Shown here: piece by piece, positions 32,473-40,133 of the stretch
Layout: every line of letters begins with the position of its first letter
Numbering within the stretch: the stretch's first letter is position 1
Origin: Amycolatopsis lurida
Lineage (GTDB): Bacteria > Actinomycetota > Actinomycetes > Mycobacteriales > Pseudonocardiaceae
DNA length: 64,000 nt
Reading direction: 5' to 3'
NCBI RefSeq assembly: GCF_900105055.1
Contig: NZ_FNTA01000004.1
Coordinates: 4,185,501-4,249,500 of the forward strand
Translations under genes and position numbers: made by a program
Notes under the pieces: generated by a model
Database searches by the model: none
Seen by the model: the letters and a program-made list of their open reading frames with translations, nothing else
What the model was told of the DNA's origin: nothing

Positions 32473-34089
32473 TCAGGCGCCCGCGGGCACCGGAAGTGGG
32501 AGTCCGGGGAGGCTCTGGTCGTTCGGCACCTTGCCGTCGACGAGGTAGTCCTCCACGACCTTGTCCACACCCGCGTTGCCGCCGGCGTAGATGCCGTGAT
32601 CACCCTCACCGGTCACGGTGATCATCCGCGAGCCGGCGAACGCGCGGTGCGCACGGGTCGCACCCTCGAGCGGGGTCGCCGGGTCGTTCACCGACTGGAC
32701 GATCAGCACCGGCGGGACACCGCGGCCGTCGAGCCTCGGCAGGTCGACCGGCTTGTTCTTCCAGAAGATGCACGGCTGGATCAGCCAGCCCGCGCCCAGC
32801 AGCGGCAGATCCCGGTCGATCAGCTTCTGCGACTGCCGGATCACGCTGTTCCGGTTGCCGTACCACGGGCCCTCGTTGCAGGGGATGGACCAGAAGCTGG
32901 CGTTGTAGGAGTCGCCGTCGGTCGGGACGAACAGCGGCTGCGGGCCGATGACGCCGTCACCGTCCACCGTCTCCGCCTTGACCTTCTGCGCGGCCGAGGC
33001 CTTCTGCTGCTGCGTCGAGGTGCCCTCGGTCAGCGTCTTCAGGTTGACCAGGTAGTCGGCCAGCGCGGTGAAGTTGCGCTTCGAGTAGAGGTACGACGCG
33101 ATGGTGGAGTCGAGGGCATTGGCCGAAACGGGGACGCCGTCCACCTCGACGGGGTTCTGGGTCAGCGCGAAGCGGACCTTCTCGTAGGTCTGGCGCGCGG
33201 CTTCACCGGTCTTGCCGAAGCCGTAGACCTTGTCGTACTTGCCGATCCACGGCAGGAAGTCCTGACGCCAGCGGCGCTCGAAGCCGAGCGGCTGCCAGTC
33301 GAACGAGTTCTGCCAGGTGGTGGTGAACTCGGTCGCGGAGTCGAGCAGGAAGCGGCCGGTCCGGGTGGGGAACTGCTGCGCGTAGTGCGCGCCCATCCAG
33401 GTGCCCGCCGAGTAGCCGACCCAGTTGATCTTGTCGCGGCCCAGCAGGACACGCAGCAGGTCGATGTCGCGGATGGTCTGCGCGGTGTTGATGAGCGGGC
33501 CCAGTTCGCCGGACTTCACCTGGCAGGAGTCCGCCGCGTACTTGGTGGCGTCCAGGATCAGGTTGAGGTTCGCCCGGCTGCGGTCGCGCGGGTCGAGGTC
33601 CGAGCCGGTGCCGATCGCGTTGCCGCAGGTGATGTTCGTGCTCTTGCCGGTGCCGCGCGGGTCGAGACCGATGATCTCCTGGTTCGCGCGCAGCTTCGTC
33701 TGGTTACGCAGGCGAGCCGGGAAGTTACGGCCCGGAGCGCCGGGGCCACCCGGGTTCGTGATGACGCTGGCCGTCGCCTTGCCGCTGGTGGCGGCGAGGC
33801 GGCTGACGGCGATCGTCAGGTCGATGTTCTCGTTCGTCTTGTACCAGTTACGCGGCGCACGGTACGTCGCACACTCGATGTTCTCGGCCCCCGGAGGCGG
33901 CGCGGACGGCAGCTCACTGGCGGTGCACTTGTGCCAGTCCAGCTTCTGGTCCGCGTACTTCGCCGGAATGTTGGTGGAGTTCAGCGGCTGCTGCCCGGCA
34001 GCCTCCGGCCCTGCGAACGCAGGCGTGAACCCGGCCAGCATGGTGCCGGCGACAGCCGGGATCACCACCGCATAGCGGAGTTTCTTCAT
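32473..34089 (-). CDS. Secreted tripeptidyl aminopeptidase (alpha/beta hydrolase, Slp/TAP family)
   Basis: A 538-residue secreted serine peptidase of the Streptomyces TAP/SlpD/SlpE family. The signal peptide is residues 1-26 (MKKLRYAVVIPAVAGTMLAG, cleavage after AFA). The oxyanion region is NPGGPGAPG, the nucleophile Ser is in GYSAG (about 243-247), the Asp is in SVNDPATP, and the His is in GEGDHG near the C-terminus. The C-terminal TAP-like domain (about 400-520) is complete. It should release N-terminal tripeptides outside the cell. Monocistronic, with its own terminator. Confidence 0.9.
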   Translation of the reverse strand: MKKLRYAVVIPAVAGTMLAGFTPAFAGPEAAGQQPLNSTNIPAKYADQKLDWHKCTASELPSAPPPGAENIECATYRAPRNWYKTNENIDLTIAVSRLAATSGKATASVITNPGGPGAPGRNFPARLRNQTKLRANQEIIGLDPRGTGKSTNITCGNAIGTGSDLDPRDRSRANLNLILDATKYAADSCQVKSGELGPLINTAQTIRDIDLLRVLLGRDKINWVGYSAGTWMGAHYAQQFPTRTGRFLLDSATEFTTTWQNSFDWQPLGFERRWRQDFLPWIGKYDKVYGFGKTGEAARQTYEKVRFALTQNPVEVDGVPVSANALDSTIASYLYSKRNFTALADYLVNLKTLTEGTSTQQQKASAAQKVKAETVDGDGVIGPQPLFVPTDGDSYNASFWSIPCNEGPWYGNRNSVIRQSQKLIDRDLPLLGAGWLIQPCIFWKNKPVDLPRLDGRGVPPVLIVQSVNDPATPLEGATRAHRAFAGSRMITVTGEGDHGIYAGGNAGVDKVVEDYLVDGKVPNDQSLPGLPLPVPAGA

Positions 34090-34292
34090 CCGATGCCCCT
34101 TTGATCTTGCGTGCGAAGTTCCTGTTCGCGACTGCGGCTATTGATATCCGGCGGGGACTCCGACGGCAACCGCCCTTCGTCGTATGAGGCGTCGCTGATC
34201 AAATCGATATCGGGCACGCGTGACCCGGGCGGGGGAGAGGTTCTAGGGTCATCGGGACCATCCGGGGGTACGGGAACGTTAGGTGAGGTCCG

Positions 34293-34571
34293 ATGGCGTC
34301 AGGTAAGGCAGACGGGAAGGTGAGGGGCTTTCAGTTCAGCCCCTGGAACCTCCTGTTGATCATCCCGTTGCTGGTGCTGATCACGTCCTTGTTCAATACG
34401 GACGGTCCCCGGCTGTTCGGGATGCCGTTCTTCTACTGGTTCCAATTCGTGTTCGTGGCGGTCGGTGTCCTGTGCACCTGGATCGTCTTCGTGATGACCA
34501 AGGACAAGCCGACCAGTGAGCGTCCCGACCGGCTGTCCGTGGACGAGCTCGATGAGGGGGACGCCAAGTGA
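34293..34571 (+). CDS. DUF3311 small membrane protein
   Basis: A 92-residue protein with two transmembrane helices (about 18-34, WNLLLIIPLLVLITSLF, and 45-68, FYWFQFVFVAVGVLCTWIVFV) and a charged tail. DUF3311 proteins are encoded directly before sodium:solute symporters in many actinobacteria and are presumed accessory subunits. The stop overlaps the symporter GTG (GTGA). The 203-base divergent gap upstream shows no strong element. Confidence 0.85.
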   Translation: MASGKADGKVRGFQFSPWNLLLIIPLLVLITSLFNTDGPRLFGMPFFYWFQFVFVAVGVLCTWIVFVMTKDKPTSERPDRLSVDELDEGDAK

Positions 34572-36211
34572 CCAACATCCAATGGCCAGAGCTGATCATC
34601 TTCACGATCCTCTTCGCGGTGGTCACCGTGCTCGGCTTCGTCGCGTCGCGCTGGAAGGCCGGCAACACCCTCGACCACCTGGACGAATGGGGGCTCGGCG
34701 GTCGCAAGTTCGGCTCGTGGATCACCTGGTTCCTGCTCGGCGGTGACCTCTACACGGCCTACACGTTCGTGGCCGTCCCCGCGCTGATGTTCAGCGCCGG
34801 TGCGATGGGTCTGTTCGCGCTGCCGTACACGATCATCGTCTACCCGATCGTGTTGATGCCGGCGCTGCGCATGTGGTCGGTTTCGCGCGTCCGCGGTTAC
34901 GTGACGCCCGCCGACTTCGTCCGCGGCCGGTTCGGTTCGCCGACGCTGGCGCTGCTGATCGCGATCACCGGCATCATCGCGACGATGCCGTACATCGCGC
35001 TGCAGCTCGTCGGCCTCGAAGCGGTGCTGCGGACCATGGGCATCAACGGCTCCGGCATCGTCGGTCACCTGCCGCTGCTGGTCGCCTTCATCATTCTTGC
35101 GGTCTACACCTACCAGTCGGGTCTTCGCGCGCCCGCGCTGATCGCGTTCGTCAAGGACATCCTGATCTACCTCGTGATCATCGTCGCGATCATCTACCTG
35201 CCCTCGAAGCTCGGCGGCTGGTCGGCGATCTTCGACGCGGCCGACGCGAAGTTCGACAAGTCGCCCTCGCAGGCGGACGGCATCCTGCTCAACGCCAACA
35301 ACCAGTTGCAGTACGCAACGCTGGCGCTCGGTTCGGCGCTCGCGCTGTTCCTGTACCCGCACTCGCTCACCAGCGTGCTCGCCTCGCGCGGCCGCAGCGT
35401 GATCAAGCGGAACATGGTCGCGCTCCCCGCGTACTCGCTGGTGCTGGGTCTGCTGGCGCTGCTCGGCTACGTCGCGATCAGCGCGTCGGTCTCGCCGATC
35501 ACCAACAACGCGACCGGCAAGCCCGACACGAACACCGTCGTCCCGGTGCTGTTCGACACGCAGTTCTCGTCGTGGTTCGCCGGGATCGCGTTCGCCGCGA
35601 TCGGCATCGGCGCGCTGGTGCCCGCGGCGATCATGTCGATCGCGGCGGCCAACCTGTGGACCCGCAACATCTACAAGGAGTACATCAAGAAGAACGCGAC
35701 GCCGGGCGAGGAAGCGAAGCAGGCCAAGCTCGCTTCGCTGATCGTGAAGTTCGGCGCGGTGGCGTTCATCCTGTTCATCGACCCGCAGTTCTCGATCGAC
35801 CTGCAGCTCATCGGCGGTGTGCTGATCCTGCAGACGCTGCCCGCGGTCGCGATCTCGCTCTACACGCGGTGGTTCCACCGCTGGGGCCTGATCGCCGGCT
35901 GGGTGGTCGGCATCGGCTGGGGCCTGATCATGCTCTACAACATCCCCAACCCGGCGACCGGCAAGGCGCACTTCGGTGGCTCGGCGCTGAAGCTCGGCGA
36001 TCTGTCGATCTTCGGCTGGCACCCGCTCAGCGGCTCGCAGCTGCAGATCTACGTCGGGTTCGTGGCGCTGATCGCGAACCTGCTGATCGCCGTGATCTTC
36101 ACGGTGATCGCGCGGCAGCTGAAGGTCTTCAACGGCACGGACGACACCGAGGCCGCGGACTACCACGCCGACGAGCACGACAAGGATCTCCGGGAAATCG
36201 GCGTCCACTGA
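34568..36211 (+). CDS. Sodium:solute symporter (MctP-like monocarboxylate transporter)
   Basis: A 547-residue SSS-family transporter with about 13 transmembrane helices. It resembles MctP/YodF-type carriers. Early motifs are LDEWGLGGRKFGSWITWFLLGGD and YTAYTFVAVPALMF; the central PADFVRGRFGS and the PAAIMSIAAANLWTRNIYKEY segment are typical. The hydrophilic C-terminus is acidic and His-rich (HADEHDKD). Uptake of short monocarboxylates such as lactate or pyruvate is known for relatives; the substrate here is inference. A terminator begins 16 bases past its stop. Confidence 0.88.
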   Translation: MTNIQWPELIIFTILFAVVTVLGFVASRWKAGNTLDHLDEWGLGGRKFGSWITWFLLGGDLYTAYTFVAVPALMFSAGAMGLFALPYTIIVYPIVLMPALRMWSVSRVRGYVTPADFVRGRFGSPTLALLIAITGIIATMPYIALQLVGLEAVLRTMGINGSGIVGHLPLLVAFIILAVYTYQSGLRAPALIAFVKDILIYLVIIVAIIYLPSKLGGWSAIFDAADAKFDKSPSQADGILLNANNQLQYATLALGSALALFLYPHSLTSVLASRGRSVIKRNMVALPAYSLVLGLLALLGYVAISASVSPITNNATGKPDTNTVVPVLFDTQFSSWFAGIAFAAIGIGALVPAAIMSIAAANLWTRNIYKEYIKKNATPGEEAKQAKLASLIVKFGAVAFILFIDPQFSIDLQLIGGVLILQTLPAVAISLYTRWFHRWGLIAGWVVGIGWGLIMLYNIPNPATGKAHFGGSALKLGDLSIFGWHPLSGSQLQIYVGFVALIANLLIAVIFTVIARQLKVFNGTDDTEAADYHADEHDKDLREIGVH

Positions 36212-36212
36212 G

Positions 36213-36833
36213 TCAGCTTTGAGAAGGGGCCGCGTCCTGCCGGGACGCGGCCCTTTTCGTCGCGGCGTTCGCGGCGAGATAGAGCACGAGCCCGTTCAGC
36301 AGGTGCCAGAGGAAATGCGTCCCGGCGGGGAAGTTCCCGCAGACCGTGTGGTCGGCCGTGCGGAACGACAGGGACACCCCGAAGACGCCGGCAGCCACGG
36401 CGAACCTGCGGCGATCTTCACCCCGGAGGATGACCGCGAAGATCACGAGCCCGATCAGCGCCGAGAGGTACAGCCCGCCGCCCAGTGACGCGACGACGGC
36501 GGTGAAGGCGAGGAACACGGGGATACCGAGCCAGGCCAGCCGTCGGCGGACGCCGAAGAAGACTCGCGGGAACACGGCGGCGTAATACAGGACGAACACC
36601 AGGATGAAGCCGGTGTCGGCCGCCGCGGACCAGCGGGTGGCGAGCAGGTGGAACGCCGTGCTGCCGAGGAACACCAGTCCGATGAGGACGCCGAACACGC
36701 GGCCCTTCGGCTGCCGCCAGACCGCGATCGCCGCGATCAGGAACGCGAGATTGCTGAGGCTGTTGAGCGGCTCGCCCCCAAGGCCGGGGACGAGGCGTTC
36801 GCAGTAGCCGTCGACGTACGCCGTCCAGTTCAC
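36213..36833 (-). CDS. Ceramidase-like (CREST superfamily) membrane hydrolase
   Basis: A 206-residue, seven-helix membrane protein. The CREST metal/active-site set is present: Glu in YCERL (about 12), Ser/His in STAFHLLATRWSAAAD (about 58-72), and a C-terminal HxxxH in THFLWHLLNG, with an Asp-His in RTADHTVC. It matches the alkaline ceramidase/PAQR-like fold found in bacteria. The lipid substrate is unknown. Its stop is one base from the symporter stop, and the final codons form the symporter's terminator. Confidence 0.8.
   Translation of the reverse strand: MNWTAYVDGYCERLVPGLGGEPLNSLSNLAFLIAAIAVWRQPKGRVFGVLIGLVFLGSTAFHLLATRWSAAADTGFILVFVLYYAAVFPRVFFGVRRRLAWLGIPVFLAFTAVVASLGGGLYLSALIGLVIFAVILRGEDRRRFAVAAGVFGVSLSFRTADHTVCGNFPAGTHFLWHLLNGLVLYLAANAATKRAASRQDAAPSQS
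36227..36253 (+). terminator. Symporter terminator embedded in the convergent ceramidase-like gene
   Basis: GGGCCGCGTCC (36227-36237) pairs with GGACGCGGCCC (36243-36253) around five bases, followed by TTTTCGT. It serves the symporter but lies within the last codons of the minus-strand gene 36213-36833, encoding its KRAASRQDAAPSQS tail. Confidence 0.8.
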
Positions 36834-36893
36834 TCCCCCAGATAACCCTGCCCGCGTGAACCGCGGATGTCTTCGACGTCGCTTCCTTTCGCA

Positions 36894-38105
36894 TCACCTC
36901 GCGCAGGCCGTCAGGCGCCGGGTGAGGAAGCGGCGTCGCGGTTCCGAGCAGGGCAGCGCGAGCGCACGCCGGTAGTGCTCCGCGGCGCGCACGGGGTCGC
37001 CGGCCCGCAGCCACAGGGCGCCGAGGACGGCGGGGAGCAGCGTGTAGTCCGGCAGATCGGCCTCGATGGCTTCGAGTTCGGCGATCCCGGCGACGGCGCC
37101 GTCCACCATCGAAAGCGCGATCGCGCGGTTCAACCGTGCCACCGGTGATGGCCGCAGCGCCAGCAGATCGTCGTACAGGCCGACGATCCGGCGCCAGTCC
37201 GGCGGCGAAGCCGTGCCGTGGCACAGCGCGATCGCCGCCTCGACGTGGTAAGCCGACATCTCCGGCCCGGTGCACGCCCGCTCGAACAGCCGCGTCCCCT
37301 CGGCGATCATCGCCTGGTCCCAGCGGTCGCGGTCCTGTTCGTCGAGCAGAAGCAGGTCACCGTCCCGGTCCACCCGTGCGGGCAGCCTGCTCCCCTGCAG
37401 CAGCATCAGCGCGACCAGCGCCCGCACCCTCGGCAGATCCGTCTTCGGCTCGGCCAGCAGCAGCCGCCCCAGCCGGATCGCCTCCCCGCACAGTTCGCCG
37501 CGCACCGCGACCTCTCCGGTCGTCGCGTCGTAGCCCTCGGTGAAAAGCAGATAGAGCACGGCCAGCACACTGTCCACTCTGGACTCCAGTGCGTCGGGCC
37601 CCGGCAGGGAAAGCGGCTTCCCCGACTCCCGCAACCACTTCTTCGCCCGCACCAGCCGCTGCGCCACGGTCGCCGGTTTCGTCAGCAAAGCCGCCGCGAT
37701 CTCGTTCACCCCTAGTCCGCCGACGGTCTTCAACGTCAGCGCCACCTGCGAGACCGTCGGCAGTGCGGGATGACAGCACAGCAGCATCAACACGAGTTCG
37801 TCGTCCGTCCCCCGGCCGGCTTCGTGGGCGTCGAGTTCCACGAGCCGCGGGAGCAGGGTGCGCAGGGTCTGTTCGCGCCGGACGACGTCCATCGCCCGGT
37901 TTTGTGCGGCACGGAACAACCAGCCCCGCGGGTTATCCGGGATTCCGGCCTGGGGCCAGGTGCGCAGCGCCTGTTCCAGCGCGTCGGCGACGGCCTCTTC
38001 GGCCAGGTCCAGCCGTTCGGGGCCGAGCGCCCTGGCCAGCGTGGCGACGATCCGCCCGGCACTGTGCCGGAACAGATGCTCCACCACGCCGGCCGGGCGG
38101 CTCAT
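36894..38105 (-). CDS. ECF sigma factor with C-terminal TPR-like extension (ECF42 type)
   Basis: A 403-residue sigma factor. Region 2 is at about 10-75 (LDLAEEAVADALEQALRTWP, GWLFRAAQNRAMDVVRR), region 4 at about 110-165 (PTVSQVALTLKTVGGLGVNEIAAALLTKPATVAQRLVRAKKWL), then a DUF6596/helical-repeat extension to the end (RLNRAIALSMVDG, GDPVRAAEHYRRAL). This extension and the DGPF gene directly upstream define the ECF42 group, which lacks a classical anti-sigma. I prefer ATG 38105; a GTG at 38123 would overlap the DGPF stop by 11 bases. The control signal is unknown. Confidence 0.88.
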   Translation of the reverse strand: MSRPAGVVEHLFRHSAGRIVATLARALGPERLDLAEEAVADALEQALRTWPQAGIPDNPRGWLFRAAQNRAMDVVRREQTLRTLLPRLVELDAHEAGRGTDDELVLMLLCCHPALPTVSQVALTLKTVGGLGVNEIAAALLTKPATVAQRLVRAKKWLRESGKPLSLPGPDALESRVDSVLAVLYLLFTEGYDATTGEVAVRGELCGEAIRLGRLLLAEPKTDLPRVRALVALMLLQGSRLPARVDRDGDLLLLDEQDRDRWDQAMIAEGTRLFERACTGPEMSAYHVEAAIALCHGTASPPDWRRIVGLYDDLLALRPSPVARLNRAIALSMVDGAVAGIAELEAIEADLPDYTLLPAVLGALWLRAGDPVRAAEHYRRALALPCSEPRRRFLTRRLTACAR

Positions 38106-38112
38106 GACGGCA

Positions 38113-38469
38113 TCAGTCCTCACAACCGCGTTCGCCGACCTTGCGCACCTCGATCGGCCCGAACGCCAGATGCGGATGCGTCGCGAAGATCTTCTCCGCC
38201 TGATCGAGATCCGCGGCTTCGATCACCTGGTAGCCGCCGACGATCTCGGTGGCCTCGGTGTGCGGTCCGTCGGTCGCGCCGACCTCGCCGCCGGAACCGC
38301 GCAGCACCCGGCCGCTCTTCGACAGCCCGCCGCCGCCGACGAAGCGGCCCTCCTTGGTGCGTTCGTCAGCCCAGGCGATGTAGCTCTCGAGCACGCGTTG
38401 CGCTTCGTCGGGGCCGAGGTGGTCGTGCGAGTCCGTCGTGGAGCGGATGAATCCGATGTAGTGGGGCAT
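38113..38469 (-). CDS. YCII-related DGPF-domain protein, ECF42 partner
   Basis: A 118-residue dimeric alpha/beta barrel-type protein with the motif ATDGPHTEATEIVGGY (DGPF family; Phe replaced by His) and the C-terminal ATHPHLAFGPIEVRKV strand. DGPF proteins are the usual neighbours of ECF42 sigma factors, where they may influence sigma activity through the extension. The ATG at 38469 has an excellent AAGGAGGACGAC site. The sigma start follows seven bases after its stop. Confidence 0.88.
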   Translation of the reverse strand: MPHYIGFIRSTTDSHDHLGPDEAQRVLESYIAWADERTKEGRFVGGGGLSKSGRVLRGSGGEVGATDGPHTEATEIVGGYQVIEAADLDQAEKIFATHPHLAFGPIEVRKVGERGCED

Positions 38470-38537
38470 GTCGTCCTCCTTGGGAATCGATGGCCCCTAG
38501 ACGAACGAGCGCTCCGCGAATCGACATCGTGCGGAAG

Positions 38538-39461
38538 TCACAGCTCCAGCCGCCAGGTCTGCCCGGTCAGCTCGTAACCGAAGCCCGTGATCGTCTCTTC
38601 GCTCACCAGCCGGAAGCCGGCCTTCCGGTAGATCGCCCGCGCCGCGTCCAGCAGCGAGACCGTCCAGAGTTCCATCGCCCGGTAACCCGATGCCCTCGCG
38701 AACTCGACGCATTCGGCGACCAGGCGTTTCCCGACGCCACGTCCTCGTGCGGCCGGTTCCAGGAGCAGCATTCGCAGCTTCGCGGTGGTGCCGTCTTCGG
38801 CGGGCATGCAGAAAATGCTGCCGACGCGCTCGCCGTCGAGTTCGGCGATCCAACCCGCTTGGCGCGGATCTCCGCGCCTGTCGACGTACTCCGCGACGAC
38901 ACGGGCGACGAGCGCTTCGAACCGTTCGTCCCAGCCGTACTCGCGGGAGTAGAGAGCGCCGTGGCGGTGGACGACCCAGCCGAAGTCACCCGGCCGGGGC
39001 GGGCGCAGGACCAGTGCGGGATTCGAGGCGCGCTCGCCGACCAGCGACGAGATCGTGTCCATGGCACCGAGCAGCCGCTCCTGCTCGTCTTCGCCGAACT
39101 TGCCGAGCAGCGAGCCGATCCGGCCCACCGACCGGTGGTCCAGGACGGCGAAGGCCTTGCGGCCGTCCTCGGTCAGCCGGACGATCTGACGGCGAGCGTC
39201 CTCGTCGCTGCGCTCGCGGGTGAGGAGGCCTCGTCCCTCGAGCCTCGCGAGCAGCCTGCTCGCGTATCCGGCGTCGAGGTCGAGACGTTTGCGCAGGTCG
39301 GTGACCTGGGTCGAATCCTGCTGCGCGAGTTCGAAGATGACCCTGGCTTCGCTCAGGGAGTACTCGGCGTCGGCCGGTCCTTCGTCGAGGACGCCGATCA
39401 CGCCGGTGTACAGGCGGTTGAAGGCCCGGACGGTCGCCACCCGGTCCGCGGTTCGATTCAT
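38538..39461 (-). CDS. MarR-family regulator fused to a GNAT acetyltransferase
   Basis: A 307-residue bifunctional protein. Residues 1-140 are a MarR winged helix (SLSEARVIFELAQQDSTQVTDLRKRLDLDAGYASRLLARLEGRGLLTRERSDEDARRQ pattern, with recognition helix around 52-68). Residues 150-307 are a GNAT domain with the acetyl-CoA pyrophosphate loop AARGRGVGKRLV (R/Q-x-x-G-x-G/A) and a C-terminal AIYRKAGFRLVSEE. Such fusions couple ligand acetylation or sensing to regulation. The upstream dyads at 39471-39495 are the likely self-operator. Confidence 0.92.
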   Translation of the reverse strand: MNRTADRVATVRAFNRLYTGVIGVLDEGPADAEYSLSEARVIFELAQQDSTQVTDLRKRLDLDAGYASRLLARLEGRGLLTRERSDEDARRQIVRLTEDGRKAFAVLDHRSVGRIGSLLGKFGEDEQERLLGAMDTISSLVGERASNPALVLRPPRPGDFGWVVHRHGALYSREYGWDERFEALVARVVAEYVDRRGDPRQAGWIAELDGERVGSIFCMPAEDGTTAKLRMLLLEPAARGRGVGKRLVAECVEFARASGYRAMELWTVSLLDAARAIYRKAGFRLVSEETITGFGYELTGQTWRLEL

Positions 39462-39470
39462 TTGACCACC

Positions 39471-39495
39471 TCAACATATTCGTTGACTGAGTCAA
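39471..39495. promoter_or_regulatory. Overlapping MarR-type operator dyads
   Basis: TCAAC-ATATTC-GTTGA (39471-39486) overlaps the palindrome TTGACT-G-AGTCAA (39483-39495), 10 bases upstream of the MarR-GNAT start. Spaced A/T-cored dyads next to the gene fit MarR autoregulation. Confidence 0.65.
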
Positions 39496-39552
39496 GTGTT
39501 ACTCCGCGAAGCGGTGAAGGCAAGAAATCTTTCGGGGGTGGACATATGGAAA

Positions 39553-39595
39553 CCCCGTGATGCTGCCAGGTCGGGGGTCCGCCAGCATCACGGGG
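39553..39595 (-). terminator. Terminator after the 49-residue gene
   Basis: CCCCGTGATGCTG (39553-39565) pairs perfectly with CAGCATCACGGGG (39583-39595). On the minus strand it is followed by TTTCCATATG, 100 bases past the stop of the small gene at 39696. The rest of 39496-39695 shows nothing. Confidence 0.75.
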
Positions 39596-39695
39596 TCGTA
39601 GTGGGTATCGACGCCGCGTTCCACGGCGTTACACCTCACGCACTATGTGTCGTAGGTCACTCGAATGGGCGACACCTACAACGGTTGTCCTCGGG

Positions 39696-39845
39696 TCAGC
39701 GCATGTGCGTGTGACGCGCCTGGGAGATAGCGATGAGCTCCTGACGAACGGTCGCGGTGGCCGCGGTGTCGATCGCCCGGTTCAGGGCCCGGCGAGTGCG
39801 AGCCTCGGCGCGACGGGCACGGAGCTTGGCGGCGATGTTGTTCAT
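39696..39845 (-). CDS. 49-residue basic conserved-type small protein
   Basis: The frame reads MNNIAAKLRARRAEARTRRA, then LNRAIDTAATATVRQELIAI and SQARHTHMR. It is Arg/Ala-rich and predicted to be a single long basic helix with a less charged second half. GC-rich third positions (GCC, GTC, CGC) run throughout, and a strong terminator follows, supporting a real gene. No recognised family. Small basic proteins of this style occur in many actinobacteria. Nucleic-acid or ribosome binding is a guess. A possible promoter TTGGCT-18 bases-CATACT lies on the minus strand around 39898-39928. Confidence 0.6.
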   Translation of the reverse strand: MNNIAAKLRARRAEARTRRALNRAIDTAATATVRQELIAISQARHTHMR

Positions 39846-40133
39846 CGGTTTTTGTCATCCCCTTGGGAGTAGATCTTGCGTCTTCGTGGCTGTGCTTCTA
39901 GTATGCACCCTTTTTCACAAGGAAGCCAACGATTATCCGGTGACTTGGCACACCTGCCGATGAATCATCGGCAACTAGAGCGTAAAACCGGAGAGATTTG
40001 GTGGCGCCGGTCACTTCTTGATAACGCTGACCGCCTCTAGCGTCTGCTCTATACGGCGGAAGAGGGTGCGATGAAGTGACGGTAGGAGTATCTACCGCTT
40101 TCTAGCGTTGAGCCGATAAACCTGAAGAGAGCC
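39846..40133. promoter_or_regulatory. A/T-rich upstream region with small dyads
   Basis: No gene is visible. This 288-base stretch is more A/T-rich than its surroundings and contains the probable promoter of the 49-residue gene, a small hairpin GGTAG-GAGTAT-CTACC (40081-40096), and two CTAGCG words (40038 and 40103 areas). It follows the stop of the AAA ATPase gene on the minus strand, so it also holds that transcript's 3' end. Confidence 0.35.

Noticed and set aside
39496..39714. Plus-strand open frame of 72 codons
   Set aside because: It runs through a perfect terminator hairpin and opposite the 49-residue gene; no coding signs.
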